Below are positions 33,844 to 41,705 of a stretch of DNA of 64,000 nucleotides, piece by piece. The notes below the pieces were generated by a model, which was not told the DNA's origin, made no database searches, and saw only the letters and a list, made by a program, of their open reading frames with translations. The position numbers and the translations under genes were made by a program. The stretch is from Sediminibacterium sp. (GTDB lineage: Bacteria; Bacteroidota; Bacteroidia; B-17B0; Aurantibacillaceae), in the NCBI GenBank assembly GCA_030054095.1, contig JASGCO010000007.1, positions 91,785-155,784 of the forward strand. The letters are read 5' to 3'. Positions within the stretch are counted from its first letter, which is position 1. The number at the start of each line of letters is the position of its first letter.

Positions 33844-35742
33844 TCAAATCAGTTCTACACTGCGTTTTATAAAATTAGTCAGGCTTTCACCCTTCAAAAG
33901 CCCCTGACTTAAAAGAGCCAGATCGGTAGCCTGTTTGGCCAGCGCGGTTTGTTTTTCGCTGTCGCCTTCGTTTAATATACGTGTAATTAAAGGATGGTTT
34001 GCATTTACCACCAGATTATACATGTCAGGCAATTGACCGTAGAAGCCCATGGCACCGCCTCCGCCAAGCTGGTTCATATCTTTCATCCGGCGCATAAATT
34101 CAGGACGTGTAATCAGCATTGGCGCATCTTTTTCATTCAGGTTTTCGAACTGAACCGTAAACTGCTCTTTGCTGATGGTTCCCTCAATAATAGGCTTAAG
34201 TTGATTTTGCTGCTCTTCGCTTAGTTTACTGCTGTTTGTTTCTTCCTTTTTAATAAGGTTGTCAATGGTATCGCCATCCACCCTTACAAACTGAGCATCT
34301 TTCAATTTGCTTTCGAGGTGATTAATATAGTGCGGATCAAGCATAGTATCAAAAATCAACACGTCATACCCTCTGCTTTTAGCGGCATCAATGTAGGCAT
34401 GCTGCTCCTGAACGTTGGTAGCGTAAAGATATACCGTTTTATTGTTCTTGTCAACCTGATTGGTGTTGATCAGATTTTGGTACTCTTCAAATGTAAAATA
34501 CTTACCATCTGTATTTTTGAGAAGAGCAACTTTATTGATTTTTTCATAAAATTTCTCATCACTGATCATACCGTACTGAACAAAAATCTTAATGTCATCC
34601 CATTTCTTTTCAAAATCGGCACGGTCTTTTTTAAAGAGTTCTTCCAGTTTGGAAGCAACTTTTGTGGTAATGTGTGAAGAGATTTTTTTAACGTTTCCAT
34701 CGGCCTGCAGGTAACTGCGGCTCACATTCAATGGAATATCCGGACTGTCAATAACCCCACGTAAAAGGGTTAAGAAATCGGGAACAATATTTTCTACATT
34801 GTCGGTTACAAATACCTGATTGCAGTACAACTGTATGCGATCTTTCGGCATTTCCAGTTTATTACTCAGTTTCGGAAAGTATAAGATCCCCGTAAGATTA
34901 AATGGATAATCCACATTCAAATGGATGTGAAACAAAGGCTCGTCAAACTGCATAGGATACAGCTCGCGGTAAAACGCTTTGTAATCTTCGTCTTTCAGAT
35001 CAGCGGGCTTACGTGTCCATGCCGGAGCAGGGTTGTTAATGATGTTATCTACTTCAATTTCCGTTTTTTTAGGTTCTCCCTTATCATCCTTTTCACCCTG
35101 ATCTACCCAGTCTTTTTTAGTGCCAAATTTGATTTCAACCGGCAAAAATTTGCAGTATTTTTTAAGTAAACCTTCAATTTTAAAATTATCAAGGTACTCT
35201 TCGCAATCGTCGGCAATATGAAGAACAATGTTGGTTCCGCGCTGGCTGCGGTTGCTGATCTCTTCAATGGTGTATTCGGGGCTGCCATCGCATTCCCAGC
35301 GAACCGCCTGACTTCCTGCTTTATAAGAAAGAGAGTATATTTCTACTTTTTTAGCCACCATAAAGGCGCTGTAAAAGCCCAATCCAAAGTGGCCGATAAC
35401 TACATTTTTATCAACTTTATCCTTGTATTTGGTTACAAACTCTTCGGCCCCGCTAAATGCTATTTGGGTAATGTATTTTTCTACCTCATCCTTTGTCATC
35501 CCAATACCCTTGTCTTTAATGGTAATGGTTTTTGCAGATTTATCTACTTCCACCTCAATGGTTACATCCGTAAGATCACCAGTGGCTTCGCCCATACGGG
35601 AAAGGGCTTTTAACTTCTGAGTCGCATCTACCGCGTTACTCACCAATTCACGTAAAAAAATCTCGTTGTCGCTGTAAAGAAACTTTTTGATGATCGGAAA
35701 GATATTTTCCGTTTGAACATTAATTTTTCCAGTTGCACTCAT
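33844..35742 (-). CDS. htpG: Molecular chaperone HtpG (Hsp90)
   Basis: 632 residues, full length. ATP-dependent cytoplasmic chaperone. Seen: the GHKL ATPase motifs ELVSNAVDATQKL, IKDKGIGMT and GHFGLGFYSAFMVA, the middle domain and the C-terminal dimerisation domain. A short acidic insert (DQGEKDDKGEPKKTEIEVDN) lies after the ATPase domain as in Bacteroidota homologues. Stand-alone gene with repeated TGTCA/TGCCA elements upstream and a strong terminator. Confidence 0.97.
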   Translation of the reverse strand: MSATGKINVQTENIFPIIKKFLYSDNEIFLRELVSNAVDATQKLKALSRMGEATGDLTDVTIEVEVDKSAKTITIKDKGIGMTKDEVEKYITQIAFSGAEEFVTKYKDKVDKNVVIGHFGLGFYSAFMVAKKVEIYSLSYKAGSQAVRWECDGSPEYTIEEISNRSQRGTNIVLHIADDCEEYLDNFKIEGLLKKYCKFLPVEIKFGTKKDWVDQGEKDDKGEPKKTEIEVDNIINNPAPAWTRKPADLKDEDYKAFYRELYPMQFDEPLFHIHLNVDYPFNLTGILYFPKLSNKLEMPKDRIQLYCNQVFVTDNVENIVPDFLTLLRGVIDSPDIPLNVSRSYLQADGNVKKISSHITTKVASKLEELFKKDRADFEKKWDDIKIFVQYGMISDEKFYEKINKVALLKNTDGKYFTFEEYQNLINTNQVDKNNKTVYLYATNVQEQHAYIDAAKSRGYDVLIFDTMLDPHYINHLESKLKDAQFVRVDGDTIDNLIKKEETNSSKLSEEQQNQLKPIIEGTISKEQFTVQFENLNEKDAPMLITRPEFMRRMKDMNQLGGGGAMGFYGQLPDMYNLVVNANHPLITRILNEGDSEKQTALAKQATDLALLSQGLLKGESLTNFIKRSVELI

Positions 35743-35766
35743 GGTTTAAATAGTTTGAAACTCTGG

Positions 35767-35810
35767 TGTCAAAAATGGTGCCATCTGTTTAAAAATGTCA
35801 AGTTGGCAAA
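35767..35810 (-). promoter_or_regulatory. Repeated TG(T/C)CA elements upstream of htpG
   Basis: Within 44 bp upstream of htpG the plus strand shows TGTCA (35767-35771), TGCCA (35779-35783), TGTCA (35796-35800) and TTGGCA (35803-35808). On the gene's strand this gives TTGACA and TTTTGACA boxes. They may be operator copies or part of an alternative-sigma promoter; a normal TAnnTTTG is only present with one mismatch (CATTTTTG). Confidence 0.3.
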
Positions 35811-35930
35811 ACAGGCATGATAAGATATAAAAAATGACAGAGTAGGAGCGTCTGTTTTACACAATAATAGCATTAACTCCTACCGGCACGTAAGCAATTC
35901 AGATAAGGATTAAATGTGGAGTGGGTGGTA

Positions 35931-36758
35931 TTACAAACCTGTTCCAAAATGGGTAAGGCTTTCTTTTTTCATTGGCTGAATGGTCATCACTGGTACGTTA
36001 CTGATGTCCACTATTTTTTGAGCATCGGTGCCACTGAAAAACTCTTTAACGCTCAGATCCGGTTTATTCATAATCATGATCAGATCCGCTTCAATTTTAT
36101 TGGCATAATCCACTACCGTTTCGGCAACGTTATCGCTGGCTATAGATTTATTGGTACAGCTAACGCCTTTATTTTTAACAAATTGCTTCACCTGGTGGGC
36201 ATACGCCAGCAATTGGTTTTCGTAACTCAGGTCGCTTGGCGAAAAAACAGATAAAATACGGATAGAAGCACCAAAAAAATGAGCAAACTGAACAGCTACA
36301 TCCACTTTTTCGCGGCTTTCGCGGCTCAAATCCAAAGGCAACAGAATATTTTCACATCCATCGCGGTGTTCACGACCGCGTATTGTTATAACAGGACAAG
36401 GCGCTTTGCGAACCAGTTTACTGGCACTGTTTCCTATAATGTTGCGAAAACGCATGTGGCTTTCTAATCCAACAATGATAAGGGAAGCCTTTATTTCTTC
36501 GGCAATACGATCCGTTTCTTCATACACATCACCCTTCACATTCATAAATTCACAGGGAACCCCACTTTCCGCTTCCGTTTGTTTGGTTAACTTTGTTAAC
36601 GCCTCGTAACTTTCTTCTCCAACCTTATTATAAACGTGCAATAAAACCATTTTAGAATGGGTGTATTTTGCCAGATTATAAGATTGCTTTATAGCCAGAA
36701 GAGATTGTTCCGAAAAATCAGTAGGAATAAGGATGATGCCGCGTTCTTTAACTTGCAT
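35931..36758 (-). CDS. Universal stress protein, tandem UspA domains
   Basis: 275 residues in two UspA domains: domain 1 (GIILIPTDFSEQSLLAIKQS ... VGLESHMRFRNIIGNSASKL) and domain 2 (NILLPLDLSRESREKVDVAV ... VPVMTIQP). Domain 1 keeps the glycine-containing loop; in domain 2 it is altered (NKPDLSVKEFFSGTDAQ). Cytoplasmic; role in stress survival is inferred from the family. Separate from the other universal stress gene at 29542, and clearly diverged from it. Confidence 0.9.
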   Translation of the reverse strand: MQVKERGIILIPTDFSEQSLLAIKQSYNLAKYTHSKMVLLHVYNKVGEESYEALTKLTKQTEAESGVPCEFMNVKGDVYEETDRIAEEIKASLIIVGLESHMRFRNIIGNSASKLVRKAPCPVITIRGREHRDGCENILLPLDLSRESREKVDVAVQFAHFFGASIRILSVFSPSDLSYENQLLAYAHQVKQFVKNKGVSCTNKSIASDNVAETVVDYANKIEADLIMIMNKPDLSVKEFFSGTDAQKIVDISNVPVMTIQPMKKESLTHFGTGL

Positions 36759-36789
36759 AGTATGTGTATGTAAACCTTTCGTTAAAACA

Positions 36790-36797
36790 CAAATTTA
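36790..36797 (-). promoter_or_regulatory. -7 element of the universal stress protein gene
   Basis: TAAATTTG on the minus strand, a full TAnnTTTG match, 31 bp before the ATG. The -33 region lacks a good TTTG at 19-20 nt. Confidence 0.45.
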
Positions 36798-36952
36798 ACA
36801 AAAATACTCAAGCAAGTATATAGTGCGGCTTATTTTTGGTGGTATTTCGATAAACCCTGCAATGATCCGGATCAGATTTCGGTAAAAAAGCATGTAAAGT
36901 TCTTCTTTTTTTACAGGTTTCATGGTATAATGCAATTTTTTTGACGGATGGG

Positions 36953-36984
36953 CTTGATAGGATTCCACAAATAATGTATATTTG
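36953..36984 (+). promoter_or_regulatory. rpsP promoter
   Basis: CTTG (36953-36956), 20 nt, TATATTTG (36977-36984): a strong Bacteroidota promoter. Expected transcription start near 36991 and a leader of about 20 nt. Confidence 0.7.
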
Positions 36985-37010
36985 CACCTCATTTTTAAAA
37001 ATAAATTGTT

Positions 37011-37541
37011 ATGGCAGTTAAGATTAGACTACAGAGACATGGAAAAAAAGACAGTGCTTTTTTTCATGTAGTAGTGGCGGATGGTCGTGCACCTCGTGAT
37101 GGTAAATTTATCGAAAAATTAGGAGTGTATAACCCTAACACCAATCCGGCTACAATTGACCTGAATTTTGATTCAGCGTTAAACTGGATGATGAAAGGCG
37201 CCCAGCCTACAGATACGTGTCGGGCGATTTTATCTTACAAAGGTGTGTTAATGAAAAAACACCTTTTAGAAGGGGTTAAAAAAGGTGCGCTTTCTGAAAC
37301 TCAGGTTGAACAAAAATTCAATAAATGGTTACAGGAAAAAGAAGGCAAAATTAACAGCAAAAAAGAAAACCTTACAGATGCTGATAAAAAACGCCTTGCC
37401 GATAAACTGAAAGCCGAAACAGCGGTAAAAGAAGCTAAAGCAGCTAAAGTTGCAGCTAAACAAGCGGCAGCAGTTCCTTCAACTGAAACTACCGAAGGTA
37501 GCTCAGAAGAAAATACTGCCTCTACCGAAGAAAACGCATAA
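37011..37541 (+). CDS. rpsP: 30S ribosomal protein S16 with long C-terminal tail
   Basis: 176 residues against 80-90 in E. coli. The first 80 residues are canonical S16 ([39 protein letters not shown]). The last 95 are a charged helix (lysine/alanine-rich, then glutamate/serine/threonine-rich), as in other Bacteroidota S16 proteins. Structural protein of the small subunit. Unlike in many bacteria, rimM and trmD do not follow; the gene stands alone with its own promoter and terminator. Confidence 0.96.
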   Translation: MAVKIRLQRHGKKDSAFFHVVVADGRAPRDGKFIEKLGVYNPNTNPATIDLNFDSALNWMMKGAQPTDTCRAILSYKGVLMKKHLLEGVKKGALSETQVEQKFNKWLQEKEGKINSKKENLTDADKKRLADKLKAETAVKEAKAAKVAAKQAAAVPSTETTEGSSEENTASTEENA

Positions 37542-37560
37542 TACTAAAACATCAGAAATC

Positions 37561-37591
37561 AAAAAACCACTAAGTAAACTAGTGGTTTTTT
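37561..37591 (+). terminator. rpsP terminator
   Basis: 12-bp perfect stem AAAAAACCACTA/TAGTGGTTTTTT with a 7-nt loop, 19 bp after the rpsP stop. Confidence 0.9.
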
Positions 37592-37655
37592 GATTTAAAA
37601 TAAGCTAAAACGTAATAGAAAGATTAAGGACTAACCAACAACAAACGACACTCGT

Positions 37656-38531
37656 ATGAACTATATTTTGATTGCTGACAGTGGATCCACCAAAACAGAC
37701 TGGAATCTATTATCTGCCGAAGGTATAGTAAAACGTGTTAAAACAATAGGGTTTAATCCGTATTTTCAATCCAAAGATACCATAGCTGACGAATTAATCA
37801 GGTCTTTACTGCCATTTATTAAGGAAGAACAATCCCGTATTGTTGAAATAATTTATTACGGAGCGGGTTGCAGTACTCCTGAAAATTGTGAAATACTGAA
37901 CAGTAGTATCGCTTCTTTGTTTAAAAACGCGGTTATCACTGTAAACCACGATTTACTGGCGGCGGCTCGTGCCCTCTGTGGTACCGAAAGAGGCATTGCC
38001 TGTATTTTGGGTACAGGAAGTAACAGTTGTCTTTACGACGGAAAAGAAGTAGTAGAAAATGTACCTTCTGTTGGTTACCTTTTCGGAGATCACGGAAGTG
38101 GCGCATGTATCGGAAAATACCTGATCCAGGATTATTTTAACGAAACGCTTCCACCAGATTTGTCTGGTTTGTTTGAGGCGGAAGGGTATCACCGGGAAAT
38201 TATTCTCGATAATCTTTACAAACGTAGTATGCCATCCCGTTATCTGGCGTCAACCAGTGTTTTTCTTGGCAAAAACAGAGGGCATGCTTATGTTGAGCAG
38301 TTATTAAATTATTGCTTTACCACATTTTTTCAGTTTCAGGTATCAAAATATACCAATGCGAAGAGTTTACCGGTCCATTTTGTTGGCTCTATTGCCTTTC
38401 ATTACAAAGACGTATTAGAAACGGTTGCCGAATCAGAAGGATTTATACTTGGTAACATCATTCAATCTCCTGCCGAAGGACTTATTGCTTATCATCAGAA
38501 GCAAATTGCAGAACTTAAATCTTTCTTTTAA
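37656..38531 (+). CDS. BadF/BadG-type ATPase, N-acetylglucosamine kinase-like
   Basis: 291 residues with the ASKHA fold: phosphate-1 motif DSGSTKTDWNL at the start, phosphate-2/connector around CILGTGSNSCLYDG at about 111-124, and the GYLFGDHGSGACIG segment typical of eukaryotic-type GlcNAc kinases of Bacteroidota. Probably phosphorylates GlcNAc or a related amino sugar recovered from peptidoglycan; the substrate is inferred. Cytoplasmic. It follows the rpsP terminator, so it is transcribed separately. Confidence 0.8.
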   Translation: MNYILIADSGSTKTDWNLLSAEGIVKRVKTIGFNPYFQSKDTIADELIRSLLPFIKEEQSRIVEIIYYGAGCSTPENCEILNSSIASLFKNAVITVNHDLLAAARALCGTERGIACILGTGSNSCLYDGKEVVENVPSVGYLFGDHGSGACIGKYLIQDYFNETLPPDLSGLFEAEGYHREIILDNLYKRSMPSRYLASTSVFLGKNRGHAYVEQLLNYCFTTFFQFQVSKYTNAKSLPVHFVGSIAFHYKDVLETVAESEGFILGNIIQSPAEGLIAYHQKQIAELKSFF

Positions 38532-38532
38532 C

Positions 38533-38575
38533 TATATTTGAAGCGCACGGAGTGTTCAGTAAATGTGCGCGTTTT
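38533..38575 (+). promoter_or_regulatory. -7 element followed by a hairpin and T-run before the MFS/spermidine-synthase gene
   Basis: TATATTTG (38533-38540) is a perfect -7 element. It is followed by GCGCAC/GTGCGC (38543-38548/38565-38570, loop of 16) and GTTTTT. The hairpin plus T-run looks like a terminator of the kinase gene, but it ends 4 bp before the next ATG (38579). Either the kinase transcript ends here or the new transcript begins inside the hairpin. Confidence 0.4.
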
Positions 38576-38578
38576 TAA

Positions 38579-40012
38579 ATGAAGTTTCGCTATTTAGTAT
38601 CGGGCTTCCTCGAAGGAGCTTGTGTAATGGCCGCTGAAATACTTTCAGCACGCCTTATAGCACCATTATACGGGAGTAGTTTATACATCTGGTCAGCCAT
38701 ATTGGCGATGACTTTGGGAGGTCTGGCCATCGGATATTTTGCCGGCGGCTACTTTAGTCTTAAGCCCGGCACAGAAAAGCGTTTAGCTTATCTGTTACTA
38801 TTAGCTACGCTGAGCCTTCTGCTAATGCCCTTTATCTCAGTTTATATTTTGCCCAGATTGTCTTATTTGAGCTTGTGGGCTGGTATTTTATCCGGAGCAT
38901 TTTTACTGGTGGTTCCGCCTTTATTCTTTTTAGGAGCAACCTCTCCCATGTTTATAAAGCTTCAGACCAATGCCTCTGAAAATGCAGGCAGAGTAGGGGG
39001 TACCGTATATGCCATATCAACCTCTGGCGGTATTCTTTCCTCTTTCCTGTGTGGTTTTTACTTTATTCCTGAGTGGGGCTTACATAATACGGCATTTTTA
39101 TTTGCCGGGTTATTAGTACTATCTGTGCTGCTGGTTTCCGGAAACAGAACGATTCTGATAATTATTGGTTTCCTGTTGGTACTTGGAGTATGGATGTGGA
39201 ATGCACTACATAAACCTCAAACTATAGTGTATAACAGCAACAGTGTATTAGGAGAATGTCAGGTAACGGAACAACTGAATTCAGATGGCGACACCATACG
39301 CCGTTTACTGATTAATCAGATTGTTCAAACTGAGTTAAACGTTTCCGATTCATCCATCATTACAGATTATCTTAACCAATTAGATACACTTGTTCCTCCT
39401 AAAAAGGAAGGGAAAGCCCTGGTGCTTGGTTTAGGAGGGGGGCTGAGTGTAGGCGTATTAATAAAAAAGGGATACAACGTAGAGGCGGTTGAATTTGATG
39501 AACGTATTATTTACTGTGCAGAACGCTGGTTTGGTCTGTCTGAGAAAGCATTAACATATCACGATGATGCAAGGCGTTACCTCAATCGTACAGAAGAAAG
39601 GTATGATGTTATTTTGGCCGATGTGTTTAAGGCGGAAGAGCAACCTTCTCATGTTTTAACCGTTGAAAGCCTTAACAGAATAAAACATCAGCAATTGAAA
39701 TCCGGTGGACAGTTGTGGATTAACTGGCATGGGTATTTAGCCGGGGCTAATGGAAAAGGGACACGTATTTTACTAAATACATTATCGGCGGCCGGATTTA
39801 AAACCCGTATATACACTACATTGCAACCAGAGGCTTACCGGAATTTACTGATGTGTGCCTCTCCAGAAGCAGGAAAAAAAACAATGCCGCTTTTTGAAAC
39901 AGAGCAAATGAATACCGATGATCAGCCTTGTCTAGAACTGGCTAATGCCAGAGCGAATAAAAACTGGCGGGAGCATTACCTGAGGTATTATCAGGGGAGG
40001 GGAACACCATGA
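38579..40012 (+). CDS. Fused MFS / spermidine synthase-like protein
   Basis: 477 residues. Residues about 1-215 are eight or so membrane helices (EILSARLIAPLYGSSLYIWS, LVVPPLFFLGATSPMFI); about 225-477 are a Rossmann methyltransferase-like domain of the spermidine synthase type (ALVLGLGGGLSVGVLIKKGY, VEAVEFDERI, YDVILADVF). The inner-membrane anchored enzyme would transfer an aminopropyl or methyl group; no S-adenosylmethionine decarboxylase gene is nearby, so a polyamine role is unproven. Its stop overlaps the ACP phosphodiesterase start by 4 bp. Confidence 0.85.
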   Translation: MKFRYLVSGFLEGACVMAAEILSARLIAPLYGSSLYIWSAILAMTLGGLAIGYFAGGYFSLKPGTEKRLAYLLLLATLSLLLMPFISVYILPRLSYLSLWAGILSGAFLLVVPPLFFLGATSPMFIKLQTNASENAGRVGGTVYAISTSGGILSSFLCGFYFIPEWGLHNTAFLFAGLLVLSVLLVSGNRTILIIIGFLLVLGVWMWNALHKPQTIVYNSNSVLGECQVTEQLNSDGDTIRRLLINQIVQTELNVSDSSIITDYLNQLDTLVPPKKEGKALVLGLGGGLSVGVLIKKGYNVEAVEFDERIIYCAERWFGLSEKALTYHDDARRYLNRTEERYDVILADVFKAEEQPSHVLTVESLNRIKHQQLKSGGQLWINWHGYLAGANGKGTRILLNTLSAAGFKTRIYTTLQPEAYRNLLMCASPEAGKKTMPLFETEQMNTDDQPCLELANARANKNWREHYLRYYQGRGTP

Positions 40013-40584
40013 ATTATCTGGCGCACGCTGTATTAAGCGGATTTAAAGAAGAATTACTGATTGGCAATTTTATTGCCGATCATGTAAGAGGCAATCACTA
40101 TACGCACTATCCTGAAGGAATTATAAAGGGAATTTATTTACACAGGCAAATAGATAGTTTTACGGATGCGCATCCGGCCTTTAAGCAATGTAAACGATTT
40201 TTTTATAATGGATACGAACGCTACAGCGGCGTGTTGGTGGATATCTATTTTGATTACCTGCTCACTCAGCATTATCAGGAGTGGCAAGCCATTGAACTAC
40301 GTCCGTTTTGTGACTTTGCTTATTCGGTTTACACCCGTAATGAAAAAGTACTGCCCCGTTCGAGTCGTAATTTTTTAAATTATGTACTCGAAAATGACAT
40401 TTATTTCAACTATGCTCAGATAGAGGGCATTGAAAAAGTACTGTTTCACTTATCTCACCGCTTAAAGCATGGTATTCTTCTTAATGAATCATTACATTTA
40501 TTTAATGAAAATAAAGAAGAAATGCGGTTGCAATTTGATGTGTTTTGGAAAGACATCAAAGTGTTTTTATCTGAGAAAGCATGA
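40009..40584 (+). CDS. acpH: ACP phosphodiesterase (AcpH) family protein
   Basis: 191 residues, full length for the DUF479/AcpH family, which removes the phosphopantetheine group from acyl carrier protein. Seen: start MNYLAHAVLSG, GNFIADHVRG, LHRQIDSFTDAHPAF (metal-binding His/Asp, HD-like) and a helical body. It overlaps the previous gene by ATGA, so it is translationally coupled. Activity on ACP is inferred from the family. Confidence 0.85.
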   Translation: MNYLAHAVLSGFKEELLIGNFIADHVRGNHYTHYPEGIIKGIYLHRQIDSFTDAHPAFKQCKRFFYNGYERYSGVLVDIYFDYLLTQHYQEWQAIELRPFCDFAYSVYTRNEKVLPRSSRNFLNYVLENDIYFNYAQIEGIEKVLFHLSHRLKHGILLNESLHLFNENKEEMRLQFDVFWKDIKVFLSEKA

Positions 40585-40654
40585 ACACGTAATATGGTTT
40601 AGATAAAATAAGGCTGCATAAATAACAATTACAGGCATTTTAAAACGGACAGCA

Positions 40655-41236
40655 ATGATAGATCAATTAATTGGGCATTTTTCGAAGATAAGGCCGTTCA
40701 GCGATACAGAAAAAACAGCTATCCGGAAAAACAGTATTATCCGGAAATTTCCGGTAGGCGAGTTGTTATTAAAGGAAGGTAGCCGTCAGGCTGAGACTTT
40801 TTTTATATTGAAAGGATGTATCAGACGGTATCGTTTATTGAATGGGGAGGAGATTACAACCGGATTTTATGCGGAAAATCAATGGGTTATTTCAATGACT
40901 GATTTTCCGGATTCAGCTCCTGCCGATGATTACCTGGTGTGTATGGAGGAATGTATCTTGGTTGTAGGTAATGAAGAACAAGCACAATCGCTTTTTAAAG
41001 AATTTCCTGATTTTGAAGCCATTGCCAGAACAATATTACAACAGGTAATGGCCGAACAACATAAACACATGCAGGCATATCTGACCGAATCGCCCGAGCA
41101 AAGGTATTTGCGCCTGGTAGAAACAAACCCGGGCCTTCTTCAGCGTGTATCTCAATACTATATTGCCAGTTACATAGGTGTAAAACCAGAATCACTAAGC
41201 CGTATCCGCAAGCGTATTCTTAAGCCTGATAAGTAA
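40655..41236 (+). CDS. Crp/Fnr family transcriptional regulator
   Basis: 193 residues: an N-terminal cyclic-nucleotide-binding-like beta barrel (FPVGELLLKEGSRQAETFFI) and a C-terminal helix-turn-helix (VSQYYIASYIGVKPESLSRIRKR split across the motif). It lacks the Fnr cysteines, so no Fe-S cluster. The effector is unknown. Its last 17 bp overlap the end of the convergent DUF6326 gene, so the two transcripts are antisense at their 3' ends; the pairing suggests a regulator with its membrane-protein target. Confidence 0.9.
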   Translation: MIDQLIGHFSKIRPFSDTEKTAIRKNSIIRKFPVGELLLKEGSRQAETFFILKGCIRRYRLLNGEEITTGFYAENQWVISMTDFPDSAPADDYLVCMEECILVVGNEEQAQSLFKEFPDFEAIARTILQQVMAEQHKHMQAYLTESPEQRYLRLVETNPGLLQRVSQYYIASYIGVKPESLSRIRKRILKPDK

Positions 41237-41636
41237 GGACATAGGTCTTTATACTTTTCAGCCATTGAATGGCTTTAATACTGATAAACAGAGTGGTTCC
41301 TATTTCAATGATGGCAAAAAAGAGGTAATAACTACTCACGTGTCCGGCAAACAACGTAGCTATCATAACAATAGTTTTAATAAAGCCAGCTGTAGCATTG
41401 GCTATGGCATTGAATCTGGCAGGCAATAGTTGTGATAAAACGATCATGGAGATAGGGATTTCCATAAGTATCCCCGCTAATAGCAGAAACGGTTCATTAA
41501 TGGTCATTCCTTCTACATGACCGGTCAGGTACTGTTTTAATAAAGAGGCGTCCATCAAACCAATTAGGTCACAATACAGGTAGTTAAATGTGACAAATAC
41601 CCAAAGTGTAGAAAACATCATTTTTTTATTTTTCAT
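41220..41636 (-). CDS. DUF6326 family small membrane protein
   Basis: 138 residues with four membrane helices (MMFSTLWVFVTFNYLYCDLI, PISMIVLSQLLPARFNAIAN). I place it in DUF6326 from memory of that family. The ATG at 41636 (MKNKKMMFS) is preferred to 41657 because it gives a normal positively charged start. Convergent with, and overlapping, the Crp/Fnr gene by 17 bp. Function unknown. Confidence 0.75.
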   Translation of the reverse strand: MKNKKMMFSTLWVFVTFNYLYCDLIGLMDASLLKQYLTGHVEGMTINEPFLLLAGILMEIPISMIVLSQLLPARFNAIANATAGFIKTIVMIATLFAGHVSSYYLFFAIIEIGTTLFISIKAIQWLKSIKTYVLTYQA

Positions 41637-41705
41637 GTTTTTATTTTTTTTGAGCAAAGTTATTTTGAAATAGTGGCGTTCGCATTGATTTTAGTTAAGA
41701 ACGAA

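Noticed and set aside
36855..36880. Sequence resembling the 3' part of a TPP riboswitch on the minus strand (CTGATCCGGATCATTGCAGGG)
   Set aside because: The 5' core of the TPP aptamer (GGGGTGC and CTGAGA) is absent, and the downstream gene is a universal stress protein rather than a thiamine gene.
36795..36992. 65-codon minus-strand frame overlapping the rpsP promoter
   Set aside because: It runs across the rpsP promoter and the universal-stress -7 element and has no family.
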